Assembly (NCBI GenBank): GCA_016808115.1
Contig: JAEQBH010000990.1
Location: forward strand, 1,240,001 to 1,304,000
Source: Tetrastigma voinierianum
Lineage: Eukaryota; Streptophyta; Magnoliopsida; Vitales; Vitaceae
Length of the DNA stretch: 64,000 bases
Direction of reading: 5' to 3'
Part shown: piece after piece, positions 48,801-60,059 of the stretch
How the letters are laid out: each line of letters starts with the position of its first letter
Position numbering within the stretch: the first letter of the stretch is position 1
Notes under the pieces: model-generated
Database searches by the model: none
Told to the model about the DNA's origin: nothing
Seen by the model: only the letters and a program-made list of their open reading frames with translations
Made by a program: the position numbers and the translations under genes

Positions 48801-50280
48801 TCCTTCCTCGTTTAGTTGCACTTTACCATCAAGTGAGCTTTCAATCTTTCCAAAACTGTTTTTCTAAAAGCTCAATTTGGAACCATGTTTGTGCATCAGT
48901 TATGCCATAGGCCCGTTGATGGCCTTAGCTTCATATGAACCTGCACTTCTTAACAAAACCGCTCCATCCTTCCTTCCTACCAAATTTGAATAAAACTCTT
49001 ACCAAGCCGTATACCCCCGATTGTGTGCGCAGAGACTCTCCCACCCTCTCTGCTCTATCATCTCCTTGAAAGGAGTAACAGGATTTTGAATCTCCTCTCC
49101 GTGACAAACCCTTTGTTAGCATAGTACTTTTCCACTGAGTACGCTGTCCCGACACGAATCTTCTACTTCTTCTTCTTCCTCACCTTTCCCTTTCCCTTTC
49201 TCGCTTCTTCGGGAGTTTGCCGAACTTCGGGTGTTTTTGATGGCACCTCTCCTGATTGTTCTTCCCGATGAATTGCCTAACCGCTCTTCTTGGCGCAGTT
49301 TCTTCTTCGTTGTTCATATGTTCCCTCATAATCTCGCTCTGTTGTGGACTAGGTGGGAATTTCAGCCAATGGAAACGGAAGAAAAGTTTTCATGCCTGGG
49401 ACGCCAGGTTTTCAAGGGTTGAGATTCGAAAGGAGAAGAAGGTGAATAGCTACGGTGTGGAGTGAATGATAAAGTTTCCAAATGTTGCAATTCAATCAAT
49501 GTATGGGCTATTGCTTCATTAAAACTCGTCGCGACTTCAATTCCGCCCCTCTTTTTATTCGAGATCATTGAATTCTAGGCTTTTTAAAGTGAGTTAATAC
49601 ATTTAAAACTTTTTATGCTCCATGCTGTTTGTCGCGACATCGCTGAATTTTTAGGAATTGTTTGATTATCACTGTCATGACATCCTTGGTCTCTCGTTTT
49701 TATTCCCCTGGGCCATTTCCTACCTTGTTGGGGTGGTCGCGACATCATTTTTTCATTTTGAAACTTAATTTCTCGTCGCTGATTTCACAAGGGTGTCGTG
49801 ACATGTACCTTCTTTCTTCAATACTACTAATCGCTTTGACACAGGTCACGTATATCACGTTTTTGTCGCGACATCGCCTTTGTCATGACATAACCCTTCC
49901 GTCGTGACCCAAGACCTAACTCACCGATCTCAAAACCTTGAATTCTTATTGTTCCTAACCCCTTTAGACACTTCTTCAGGCATTCGAAAGCAAAGCTTTA
50001 ACAATCAATTCAAGTATATCTACAGACTGGGTTAGGAAAGGTTACTCTCCTTTTCTCATGTCGTGACTTCTCCGCAGTTGCCGGGAATTGTTCCTCGTAG
50101 TCACACATTCACGCTTCTTAAACTCAAGTAAGCTCACTGCAATATTCAAGAAAAATCTAATTAAACTACAATCGATTTCTAAAAATTAGATCTATCCTTA
50201 TAAAAGCAAATCTGACCTAATTTTCAGCAACTAAAAGAAAAATATTTCAAAACATTAAAATCAGAAATTAAATCTCAGCG
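45881..50280 (-). other. Element Z 3' non-coding region between pol and 3' LTR
   Basis: About 4.4 kb without a recognisable gene. Short frames (for example 46,167-46,355 and 49,362-49,568 on minus) match nothing I know. An env-like gene, found at this place in some Athila elements, is not seen. GTCGCGACATC copies occur at 49,629-49,640, 49,737-49,745 and 49,866-49,880. At 50,278-50,295 the complement of GGGAGGCGACCC marks the end of pol. Confidence 0.6.
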
Positions 50281-50679
50281 GGTCGCCTCCCATTAGTCGC
50301 TTCGCTCAGTCCTTAGTCGGACTCGCTTATCAAGGGTATTCCTTCTTTTCCTTATGAGCCAGTTGGAGTTCTTCATTTCCTTCCCCTGCTTAGGATAATG
50401 CTTTAACCTCCATCCATCGACCTTGAATTCTTCCCCATTATCGCCCTCAGTCATCGCCCAAATGTAAGATTGACACCATCGTGTATTGGCCCACTCCATT
50501 GATTCACTTCCCCCGAAACAATTTCACTAGAATTAAACAGCAGAACCTGCTCCCTCAAGGCCGAACTCTTTTCTCAAAATTCCTCTGATCATGCCATTTC
50601 TTTGTCTTCGTTTTGTATATTCTGCATTATCATAGGCTTCATTTTCTCACCTCTTCCAAATGCATACTGAGCACCTTTC

Positions 50680-51400
50680 TTCCTCAGCCTTTAAAATCGG
50701 TTTAACTTTGATGGCCCACATTGCCTGCACTCCAACCTCAAGAGGTAGATGAGACAGCTCGCCAAAACAACTCTATACGGGACATTCCAACGGGGTTTTG
50801 TATGAAGTCCTAGCCCATGCATCATCAAGCCTGGAAGACCAATCCTTCCCGCCGAGCTCACCGGCCTTTTCAAGTATTCTTTTGATTTCCCGTTGGAAAT
50901 TTCTGCCATCCATTGGTCTGGGATGATAAGCAAACTCATTACATGCTTGGATCCCATACCTGCTCATGAGCTTCAGAATATTTGCTTGCAAAGTGGGTTC
51001 CCCATCACTAATGATAGTTCCGTGTTCCAAATCAAGCCAAAATATCTTTTCATAAGAAGTTCACAAATCAGATAGCATCATTCCTTGACAAGCATCGCTT
51101 TCCACCCATTTGGAAACGTAATCTACCGCAGCATGTATAGGTTTCAAATGACGCGGAAAGGTCCCATAAAAATCTATTCCCATACATCAAAATTTGTATC
51201 ACCAAAATACCTCGAGGGCATTTCATTCGTAAGTTGGCCGATATTTCCAATCTTTGGCATCGATCACACAATTTAACCCACTCAGCACAATCTCTGAAGA
51301 TAGTGGGCCAGTAGAATCCCGATTGGAGTATCTTAGAGCCGCTTCTTCTCCTTAAAATGTCCCCCATATGGTGACGCATGGCATTCATTTAAAATGTTGC
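50680..51400 (-). pseudogene. Element Z integrase (broken)
   Basis: Zinc-binding part at 51,068-51,388: SKILQSGFYWPTIFRDCAEW, then VKLCDRCQR with the CxxC of HHCC. Catalytic-core remnants at 50,773-51,030: IISDGEPTL (second catalytic Asp), LMSRYGIQACNEFAYHPRPM, REIKRILEK (with the catalytic Glu region) and DWSSRLDDAWA. A further frame (50,691-50,800) has VPYRVVLASC and LECRQCGPSKLNRF, the core end. The sequence type is Athila/Tat. Frameshifts lie near 51,150 and 50,800. Confidence 0.88.
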
Positions 51401-51779
51401 CTGCTCAATTTCCCCCGCACACATCTTCTTATTATCATGCCAAAGACTTCTTTGAATAATAGTGGGTCATCCCAAATGTAATACCTGCTGTCGCCTCGAA
51501 GCGTTTCTTCGCCTGGTAGCCGACCGAAGGCATTATCTACGTCGATAATTCACAATATCAAATGATACCATGGAGTCAGCGGAAACCTTAAACAATTGCT
51601 CATCCGGGAAGTTCTCTCCCTGCTAACATCACATTTTCTTCTTCATCATCGTTTTTTCTACTCTGACAAGTGATCAGCTATCACATTGTCACATCCTTTA
51701 TCCTTGATTTAAATCAAACTCCCGCAATAAAGAAAGACCACCTTATCAATTCGCTTAGCCTCTTTTCTATTACATCATA

Positions 51780-52000
51780 TTTTGACATTGCATGATCGCA
51801 GAATTACCACACTGATCCTAAAATGTATTGCCTAATCACAAGCAAATACTATGGCTAGCATCTCCTTTTCAATTGGTTGAAAGTAGTTCTCAGGTTTACT
51901 GAAGGTCTTACTAGCATAGTATATGGCTCCCGAATATCTTCTTTGCCCTTAACACAACCCTACGTGCAAAATCACCCGGCATCACACATTATTTCAAACC
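51780..52000 (-). pseudogene. Element Z RNase H remnant
   Basis: A minus frame around 51,860-51,935 reads GAIYYASKTFSKPENYFQPI, then EKEMLAIVFAC. This is the RNase H block usually written AIYYASRTL…NYxxTEKELLAIVFA. It lies between RT and integrase. The rest is degraded. Confidence 0.8.
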
Positions 52001-52099
52001 CGATCCCATTCCGGTGCAGCCATTATAGGTGCTTGTACCAATCTCGATTTTGATTTCGCAAAGCATCCCCGCGAGACACTCAAAACTGAACTGGTATCT

Positions 52100-52760
52100 T
52101 TTCCAAAGAATCGCATGGTCCGGCTATTTTTGAAAGTCTTGATGAATCTCCGAAACTAAAGATGCCCCAAGAAACTTTCAATTTTTACCGTAGGTGGTGC
52201 AAGAGTTTTGATAATGGATACCTTGGATTGGTCTACTTCAGCCCGAGTACAAATTTTATACCCAAGAACAATACCTTCACACCATAAAATGGCATTTTTC
52301 CAATCTCGCTAGTCGCTTGTCTCGCATCTTTCAAGCAATCGCTTCCGCATTGTTTAAAACATTGATCAAAGTCAGATCCATACACAAAGGAAGTCATCCA
52401 TGAAAATTTCCATCAATTTCTTCAACCAAATCTCGAGAATATGTGACATCATAACTCGAATGTAGCTGGAGATTACATACCCCAACAACCTTCAAGGCAA
52501 AGGTACCATAGGGCATGTGAATGTGGTCTTCGTCCTCGTGTGCAATAGCAATTGATTGTATCCTCGAATACCCATCCAAAACAAAGTGAGGGTGTCCCCG
52601 CAAATTGGCCCAACATCCGATCAATGAAAGGCAAAGGGAAATGATCTTTTCTCGTCAATAATTCAACTTCCCGTAATCAATACATACCTCCATCCTCACA
52701 CGTTTCGTAAGAACTACCTCATTTTTTCATTTCGATCACAAGAAATCCCTTCTTCTCTCT
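52100..52760 (-). pseudogene. Element Z reverse transcriptase (broken)
   Basis: Order on minus: TRKDHFPLPFIDRMLGQFAG (52,590-52,655), VLDGYSRIQSIAIAHEDED and HMPYGTFALKVVG (next frame), EIFMDDFLCVW at 52,387-52,404 (catalytic FMDD), GYKICTRAEVDQSKVSIIK (thumb side), and LGHL, stop, FRRFIKTF (connection). The set is complete enough to place RT firmly. At least three frame changes and several stops make it inactive. Confidence 0.9.
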
Positions 52761-53559
52761 TTGGAACATGGATCGGGCTCACCTAAGTACTCACCGGAAT
52801 AGCTAAATAAAACTAGCATTCAGCACTGAGAACCTCCTTTCTCGAAATTACCTCTTCATCGATTCAGCTTCGTGTTCTACGATGGTTTCAAGTCTCTTCA
52901 GCGTAATCTTATGCATGCAAATTCAATGGATTGATACCCTTCATCTCTTCAATAATTGCTATAGACTTTATGCTTCCTTAAGATTTGCAGCAACCTCGCT
53001 CTCAACGTCACCGAAGCCCAGCGTAGATAATCACCGGTCTTCTTCGTGATTTCTAAGTAAGCATACTTCAAATGACTTTGGCAAATTTTTCAACACTAGC
53101 CCTCTTTCACTGTTTCGATGAATTTCCCTTTTCATTATTTTCCCTTTGTCATTTCGCTACCTGTGCTCAACACGCTTCTAAAGAATTAAACCGCCATAAT
53201 TCGTATCAGACATCTTCTAAGATAACGGGACCATCTCTTTTCATTGATAAAACTAGAGTATTACAATCATTGCCATCATCAGGCTTGAGTATAGACATCA
53301 TCAACTACTGCAATTTTCTCTCGTTTATATCTATATTCTACGCTTGATCGCTGAATGACGCCTTCTTTCTCCAACCCTCAGTAAGAACTCCTTGGGCATT
53401 GTCGATCAAGGCGTACTCTAGTAGCTAGGAATGGTCTTCCCAATAGTAGGGGTACTTGTGAATCTTCTTCCATGTTCAGAATGATGAAGTCTATTAGGAA
53501 AACAAACTTCCTTACAAGGACTAAGATATCTTCACGACTCTTCAGGTTTCAATCTTTTC

Positions 53560-53720
53560 ATCGATATGTCCGCCATTTGAAGAGTAACAAAGTAGGGAAT
53601 AGTTCCCCAAACTTAGTTTCATGGCAATAGAAAGAGGCATCAAATTGATATCAGCCTGAGTCACAGAGAGCTCTCAATCTAATTCCTCCAATGATGAAAG
53701 GAATAGAGTCTCAGTCCTTC
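53560..53720 (-). pseudogene. Element Z aspartic protease remnant
   Basis: The minus strand gives IPFIIGGIRLRALCDSG, then after a one-base shift INLMPLSIAMKLSLG. The catalytic D-S-G with following LMPLSI matches the retroviral-type aspartic protease of Athila-like elements (family form CDLGASVSLMPLS). A stop falls right after DSG in the first frame, so the active site is interrupted. Confidence 0.75.
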
Positions 53721-53769
53721 ATCTTTTCAAGCAATTTTTCTTTATCACAAAGATCAAGTAGCAAAGAGA

Positions 53770-54090
53770 TCTAATATACCTTCTTCTCTACTATCTTTTC
53801 TCGTCAGCATGTCCTCTGCTATTTTGCATAGAGTGGCATCTGAGTCACCACTTCTGTAAAGGGCATACTGATCTCTAGCTTCTCAAAGGTTTTCAAAAAC
53901 CTTGCAAACTGCTCCTCTACCTTGGATTTCTGCGAACAGGAAATGGGACTGTGTCTAGAGCCTTGAGCATCCTTCCGTCCAAATTCTTCTTCTTTTCTCC
54001 GATTCTTCCTTTTCCTGCTTTCTTCTTTGCCGTTGTCATCTTTTTCTTTCACATCTTTCTGCATTCCTTCCCACTTCAAGCCGCACACCC
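53770..54090 (-). pseudogene. Element Z gag-pol junction fragment
   Basis: Frame 53,819-54,088: a lysine/glutamate-rich stretch, then KVEEQFARFLKTFEKLEISM followed by PFTEVVTQMPLYAK. This matches the conserved segment FxxFLxxFKKLxINIPFxExLxQMPxYAKF that precedes the protease in plant Athila/Tat elements. It continues after a frameshift as EDMLTRKDSREEG (about 53,775-53,810). Confidence 0.8.
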
Positions 54091-55466
54091 ATGCGCTCTG
54101 GATTCTTCAGTCACTGGGAAGGCATCTTTCCTCCGGTTTTCAGCAGGTCAGGCCACCGCCTCATCAGGTTCCAGATTCTTCAAGATGCATTTCAGGGTGG
54201 CTCCAAAATTTTGGGAATTGCAGCAGCTGCTTCCAACTGCAAACTTTGTTCCATGGAGGTTCAACAAATGACATCCCATGAACTCACAGACTGCTCTTCA
54301 AAATATTTGGGTCCTCCTCCACCCCGTATTCATTTCGTGGCTCATTTCCTCACTGCTGATGCCTGAACCCAGGCCCGCCCTCCCCCACAAAAAAAAAAAA
54401 AAAAAAAAAACTTTTCGTCTTCCTTTTCTTTTCTTCTTCTTTCTTCTAAGTTTTTTTTTCCGCTTTTTGGATACTCCTTAAGCTGAGGGTTCTGTCTCCG
54501 CTGGGCCTCACAGTTCTCCACCATATGAGAAGTTCTCATGGTTCTGAGTGCCGGTGATAACAGGCTGCAAGGTGTTAGGATCAGTTTGGCATGGTAGCTT
54601 TCATTTACCAAGGCAATACTCTCATCAGAATGTTTTTCATAGTTTTCATTTCCTTTAACAACTTCTTTTTCAACTGCCTTGGCTTCGTGACAAAAATTTC
54701 TCTTAGAGCCATTCATTCATGTTGGTTAGCATCCAACTTGGCCTATAGCATTCCATCTGCTTAGCTCCATGATCCCTTTTCCTCTGTTTACCCTTTGAAA
54801 CCTAAGGAGTTTTCTATATTGCATTTTGCCAGTCCTCTATCAGCTCTCGCTTCTTCAGCACTTTTTTTCGCTTGAATGCTCCACAAATGATGAAGCATCA
54901 ATGATCCCCTTGACAGTACTATTCAAGGCACAGATATACAATATCCATCGAGTCTTCAGATCGGTCCCATGCATTGACATCTTCTCAAGAACTGCTGAAT
55001 CTTTCCTGGCCACATATGTGCTCTCATCTTCCCCCCTGTCAAAAACAATGATCTCTCCTTTCTAAGGTGTGAGTGATGGGGGAAGGAATCTGCTCAATAG
55101 TAGATCACAATTCCTCCTGGCATCATCATCCATATGGTAAAGATTCATACCATGTGGCTATCAGATTCTTAGAGAGAATGGGAATGATGTAACTTTGGAG
55201 CAACCTGCCTCACCCCATTCAGCTTCACTCAGATAGCTTATCCCGAGAACTCCTGTGTGTCGCTTGGGTCCTCGCGGGATGACCAAAGAACGGCGCTGAC
55301 CATTGTAAATGGTGCTGGTTTAAGTTCAAAATTGTTTAGATCAATAGCTGGTCAGCCTGGACAAGTGCAGTACTCATTCAATGAGAAGCCTGTCCCCATA
55401 GTACTCGGGCTGATGGCGCCTTCAGTCGCTTCTGCAAAGCCATCGATCCCCGTTTTCATCCGCCAT
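54091..55466 (-). pseudogene. Element Z gag (broken)
   Basis: Probable start at 55,464-55,466 with MADENGDRW. In a shifted frame about 100 bp on, PAIDLNNFELKPAPFTMV matches the NNFELKP motif at the gag N-terminus of Athila/Tat elements. VKLNGVRQ follows with intervening stops. The segment 54,342-54,716 is a charged frame ending in a poly-Phe run coded by T21, clearly not native. No CCHC knuckle was identified with confidence. Confidence 0.7.
54391..54411. repeat. Poly(A) run in element Z gag region
   Basis: A run of about 20 A on the plus strand in the middle of the gag remnant, next to CCCTCCCCCAC. It could be a microsatellite, the tail of a small retroposon, or a length error. No recognisable retroposon body adjoins it. 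Confidence 0.7.
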
Positions 55467-55740
55467 GGCTGAAGTTTTCTCTGCCTTCCTATCTTTCAAG
55501 CTTCGAGTGTTCTCTCACTGTGTCCGTCAATCTCGACCAAGTCAAGCTTCCTATGCATCGTTTTCTTCGAAGCAAACACACTCCACTAATAGACACAAAA
55601 ACACCATGGTATTCAACGTGGCTCGTTAAAGGTTAGTGGGCCAAAATGAACCACTCAAGAAAACTATTTTTGTTCTTTTTCTTTAAATATCCAAATTGTA
55701 TTTTTCATCAGAATGATTCAATAAATTTTTCTATCCCAAG

Positions 55741-55762
55741 AATCCGCCGCCCATAAAAACTT
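55741..55762 (-). promoter_or_regulatory. Element Z primer-binding site (degenerate)
   Basis: In the element's sense AAGTTTTTATGGGCGGCGG follows the 5' LTR end …CCATAACA. It is a damaged form of TTTTTGGCGCCGTTGCCGG; an intact form is kept within the tandem units at 42,970 and 43,056. Elements of the Athila/Tat group usually prime from a tRNA with a 3' end complementary to TGGCGCC. Confidence 0.6.
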
Positions 55763-58646
55763 TGTTATGGTTCAAAGAATATACAAATTTATGACGTTAT
55801 TACCAAGGACTATTGTCTAATCCTTGCAAGAATCGCGCCATAAAACTCTGTTATCAGCACTAAAGAACATATACAAATTATGACTTACTCAAGATCATTA
55901 TCTAATCTTAAGAACGGCAAAAACTGTTAAGAGACCAAAGATTATATACAGTTGAATAAAATTAATAAAGACTATTATCTTAATCCTGCAGGAAGCATAA
56001 AACTGTTAACATTATAATATATAAACCAAAAAATCTCAGAGTAAATCATTTTCAAATCTTGCTTTGGCTCGATATTCTCGTAAGTGCAGGTCGACAAGCA
56101 TAAATTGATTTAAGTCTTATATCGATCCCACAGAGATCTCAAGAATTTTTTAAATCAACTACTCTACCATCACACTTCCATACTATTTCGACCACAATGA
56201 TAGTGGATCCAGCTGTGTGAGCGAAAACAAACTAATTACATAGAAAATGAAATGAACAATCAAATAACTGGAATATACAAAGAATAATGAATATTTAAGA
56301 AAATAAAGGTCATCAGTATTATCTTCTCCTGAAAATTCACAACAAGAAACACCGCATATAGTGAAACATCAATCTCAGTTAACATTGATAAAATTTTCTT
56401 GATCATTTCTGTGTTTTAGAACTGGCCCATGACACAGTACAAATGGATCTCTCCACACTCCACACGCATTATCTGACTTTTTCCTAATTTTTTTCACAGA
56501 ACAGATAAATGTTTTAAAGGCTTCAATTCGGTATTTTTCTTTGCAACAATTTCATACCCATTTTACTGACCGTAAACCTGCTCCCAAGTTATCTATTAAG
56601 CAAGGATATAACTTCAGTTTCTTCCTAAATTAACACCACTCTTGATTAGATCCTCACAACACGGATTGGCCTCACTATCCTAATTGGAGGTGAACTTCGC
56701 TTGTTTAAAATTGGATAACTCATTCAATCTATTCTGATTTCAAGTGAGAAGAAGATTTATCCAAGTAAACTCCGTTAGAGCTCATTGGGGATCTATAATA
56801 AGAAAGTTAATATAAATTCAGAAAATGTTCAAACTCTCAGAATGCCTTCTCTCGTGGTCACTCTAGGCTCTTGAAATCGTAGCAAAGGAGATAAGTCTTA
56901 AACCGTATAAGACACCGTATTCAGATCAAAACATCAAACCCAAAACCGGCAAATTTTAGAACCGAATTCACAAGTCAGTTGGGAACAACCACAGAAAGAT
57001 AAATTCCGACTTATAACATTTACTCAATGGAAGCCGGGTTCTCAATTACTAATACAATACGCCATTCCTTCCGATCATAAGAATAACTCGCAGAACTCCG
57101 GGAAGACCCGAATTCCGGGAATTTGTCTCAACTTCAAACATTCCAGGTACTGAAAAGAATTAACTCGCATCTCGCCGCCAAACGATAACATCCCAATTCC
57201 GTAAAATAAAACGAAAACTAGAACGGCAACGACCCAATTTAACTATCAACATTGAAGAAAAGAAAAGAAAAGTAAAAAGATGAAAAGAAAACTAAAAGAA
57301 AATAAAGAATGAGCCACCATCCGCACCTCTCGCTCCGGTGTCACCGCCAAGTCGCGCTCCTCTTCTCGGGTAGTCAAGAATATAGGTTTCAATTCGGGCC
57401 TCAATTCCAAATGCGCCTTGTATCCTGCAGTTAGTTGGCCCATGTTATCAGCTTCAAGTCGCGGACCTCAATCCTCGTTGGTCGCGACATCATCCATGTC
57501 GCCGACATCGATCTCACGCCGCGACATCAACTTACGCCTATGCGCTCTGAACTAGTCATCTGGCGATGTCGCGACATCAATCTCGGTCAGGTCGCGCTAG
57601 CTTCATTTCTTTGCAAATATCCGATTGTTCCCGATGTCGCATGACGATCTCGGTCGCGACATCGACTTAGTTCCTCCTGAGGTTTAACCATATCTGGCGC
57701 TCGCACGCGCACTCGTCGTGACATCAGCTTAAGGAACTTACAAACTTCTACTGATTGCTCTTGGTGTCGCGACGTCAATCTCTTGTCGCGACATCGACTT
57801 ACGTTTATGCAGCCTTGGTCTAGTCATTCATGCTGTCGCGACATCAACTTTAGACTCTGGAGGGTTCAACAGGTGTTCTTGATGTCGCGACATCAATCTC
57901 TTGTCGCGACATCGCTTTATGGAGCTTCAACCTTCAACTGAGCAAGTATCATGTCGCGACTTCGATCTCTTGTCGCGACATCGACTTATGTCTTTGCAGG
58001 TTTCAACTGGTTGCCTTTGGTGTCGCGACATCACTCTTTTGTCGCGACAACAACTTGAGTTACATCAGCTTCCTCTCACCAAGCCTGTCATAGCTTCCGC
58101 GCGTATTCTCCGCCGCGAATTCTATCAAATTTCTTCCACGCTTCCCCGATGTCGCCACAGCTTGATCATTCGCGATGTCGCTAATTTTCACTCTCATCAA
58201 GTGTCGCCAATGTTCTTAATGCTTTTATGACTGCCAGATCATCGCTTCGCGTCACGACGCGATCCGCATGTCGCGATACGAAGTCTTTCATCATCTCCCC
58301 GGTTGCTTCACTGAGTTTTTAACTCTCACCGCCTTTGTTCTTCGTGCAATCTGCTTTCCAATCGAGTTTACCGTCGCAACCTCGATATGCATTTTGATTG
58401 CCGCTAAAGCTTCTTCACGACATCGCTCCTTCATCTGTATGCTTTTTTGCCGTAATCAGCCACCAATTATCTAATTTTAACGCCATCCACCTTCGCTTTC
58501 TTTTTCAAGAAATATTCTTCTTTTTCTTGAATTCCCGCCATTTAACAAGCTGGTTAGTTATTCCATAATTCATTACAAATTAGTCTTGTTTAGATAAAAT
58601 GATCGTAAAAACGGGACTCAAAAATGGATGACTTTCAAGCTCATCA
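55763..58646 (-). repeat. Element Z 5' LTR (2.9 kb)
   Basis: From TGTTATGGTTCAAAGAATAT to CTTTCAAGCTCATCA in plus coordinates. It aligns with 42,824-45,860 throughout, with stretches of near identity (57,764-57,915 versus 44,990-45,140) between strongly divergent ones. It starts with three tandem units (55,763, 55,849, 55,925). No gene is encoded. Confidence 0.88.
57430..58450. repeat. GTCGCGAC repeat region in Z 5' LTR
   Basis: GTCGCGAC pairs begin at 57,765/57,784, 57,884/57,903, 57,953/57,972 and 58,022/58,041, each exactly 19 bp apart. They are linked by GTCAATCTCTT, ATCAATCTCTT, TTCGATCTCTT and ATCACTCTTTT. Single copies lie between pairs. The pair-to-pair distance is about 70-120 bp. 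Confidence 0.88.
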
Positions 58647-58651
58647 GAAAC

Positions 58652-60059
58652 TTGTTTAGGTTTGTGTATGGATTTGTTGGTTAGGAAACCCTCATAACTC
58701 TTTCTTTGCCTATGATTGGGTTAGAAGAACCCTATTTTTGTATAAAAGTGATTTTTGTTGGTTTTAGTTCGGGCTTTATGGTCAGGTTTCGGGGTTTCGG
58801 GGTTTCGTTGGAAATTGGCAAAGAGACAAACTTGCCAGCTTCTCTGCAGTAAATCGAGGTGAGTACCTGCACTCAAAGTTGTTTTGGTCTAGAGGGTGTT
58901 GGAGTACCAAAGATCAAAGCTTAGCACTAGTACTCAGTTGTTTAAGGTCCGAAAATTCCAGCCCCGCAAACTTTTACTATGTTGTCTGCTAATTTCGAAT
59001 GAAATGGCCAAGACATGTATAAAAAGTTATGAAAATTTTGCACTTTCACGCTCTTGGCGATCTTGTCGTTGAGAAAACATTGTTTCTTGCCTAAGAACAA
59101 AATAACAAGCCCGGAAACACATATAATTGTATGCGTGTCGGAGATCAGATAGTGAATGAATAGGCACGTCTGATTAGTGCGACGACACTCCTGCATTGTG
59201 CTACAAGACCTCTACGTATGTGCATGTTCTGCTCAAAGGTGACAACACTTCGCTAGTGCTACGGTACTGCTACGTGGCAGACACGCTCGCGACACACTCC
59301 TACATTTTGCTACGACACCTCTATTATATGGGCATGCACGTTTTTGCTCGGGCATCGTATAGTACCTTCGAAAGTACCTATTGTGTCAAGGCCCTCATTC
59401 ATTGTTACTGGTCTATACAGGCAAACATTTATATGATAAGAATATGAATAATGAACAATAAGAAAGCATAAGTAATCAATTTGTCTTAGTTATGTATTGT
59501 ACCTACGGGTACCCTCTGTACAAGATTTCTATTTTGGAATTTCTACTCTGAGATAAGTGAAACCCCGTTATAAGAATTATGCTATATGAAAACTCGTGAT
59601 AAGAATTAGGTTATATAAACTCGACATATGCATTATGTTATATGTATCTCAGAATTGTGACCACTTCAAGTGGTCATATCTCGCATCCGTTTCCTACTAG
59701 CCAGGCAAGATTTCCGGTGTTTCATCCGTGTAGGTACTGAAGAGGACATCCGAGGCATTCTGCATACAATAGGGCCAACACAGCAATAGGAGTCCACCTG
59801 ATGTAGGTTTTTATTTTTGGTTTTGGAATGTAAATGTAAAAGTTTTTGTAATAGTGGAGTTTGTGTAAGTACAAGTAATGAGACTCAGGCATGTATATAT
59901 TACGATATTTAAACACCACTACAATGAAGGTACATAAGTTGTATTTCATCATGAAATTATATATGAAATGAGCCCACCAATGTCAGAAAAGAAGGTTAAG
60001 GAGTCTCAGTCCTGTGTCGCGCCCCCTCTTTTCGCCCAGGCAGGGGTAGGGGCATGACA
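58652..60059. repeat. Right part of solo LTR Y
   Basis: Contains no gene. A ~112-bp imperfect duplication occurs: CGACACTCCTGCATTGTGCTAC (59,182) and CGACACACTCCTACATTTTGCT (about 59,292), both followed by CGACACCTCTA-like and GGGCATG/TGTGCATG text. It ends in a GC-rich stretch and GGGGCATGACA, followed by the AGTTG duplication. Confidence 0.7.

Larger units (their letters stand above)
42824..58646 (-). mobile_element. Element Z: Athila-like Ty3/gypsy retrotransposon, decayed full-length
   Basis: 15.8 kb on the minus strand, flanked by a perfect GAAAC duplication (42,819-42,823 and 58,647-58,651) in solo LTR Y. LTRs of ~2.9-3.0 kb start TGATGAGCTTGAAAGTCATC in the element's sense. From the 5' LTR: degenerate PBS, gag (NNFELKP), protease (CDSG), RT (FMDD), RNase H and integrase, then a ~4.5 kb non-coding 3' region, a PPT and the 3' LTR. 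Gag and integrase resemble the Athila/Tat branch (no chromodomain seen). All genes are broken by stops and frameshifts. No env-like frame is recognisable. Confidence 0.9.
42391..60059. mobile_element. Solo LTR Y (gypsy-type), interrupted by element Z
   Basis: Left part 42,391-42,823 starts TGTAACACCCTAAATTATAC; right part 58,652-60,059 ends GGTAGGGGCATGACA. Together they make ~1.84 kb. TGTAACACCC is a common start of plant Ty3/gypsy chromoviral LTRs. The 5-bp AGTTG at 42,386-42,390 and 60,060-60,064 is a perfect target duplication in element X. No internal region or second LTR exists, so Y is a solo LTR left by recombination between the LTRs of an older element. No genes lie within Y apart from those of Z. 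Confidence 0.85.

Noticed and set aside
54342..54716. 124-codon frame with a poly-Phe tract as a possible secreted protein
   Set aside because: The Phe run is coded by a ~20-base homopolymer within the gag remnant of element Z, and the rest is a charged gag-like segment in the right place and strand.
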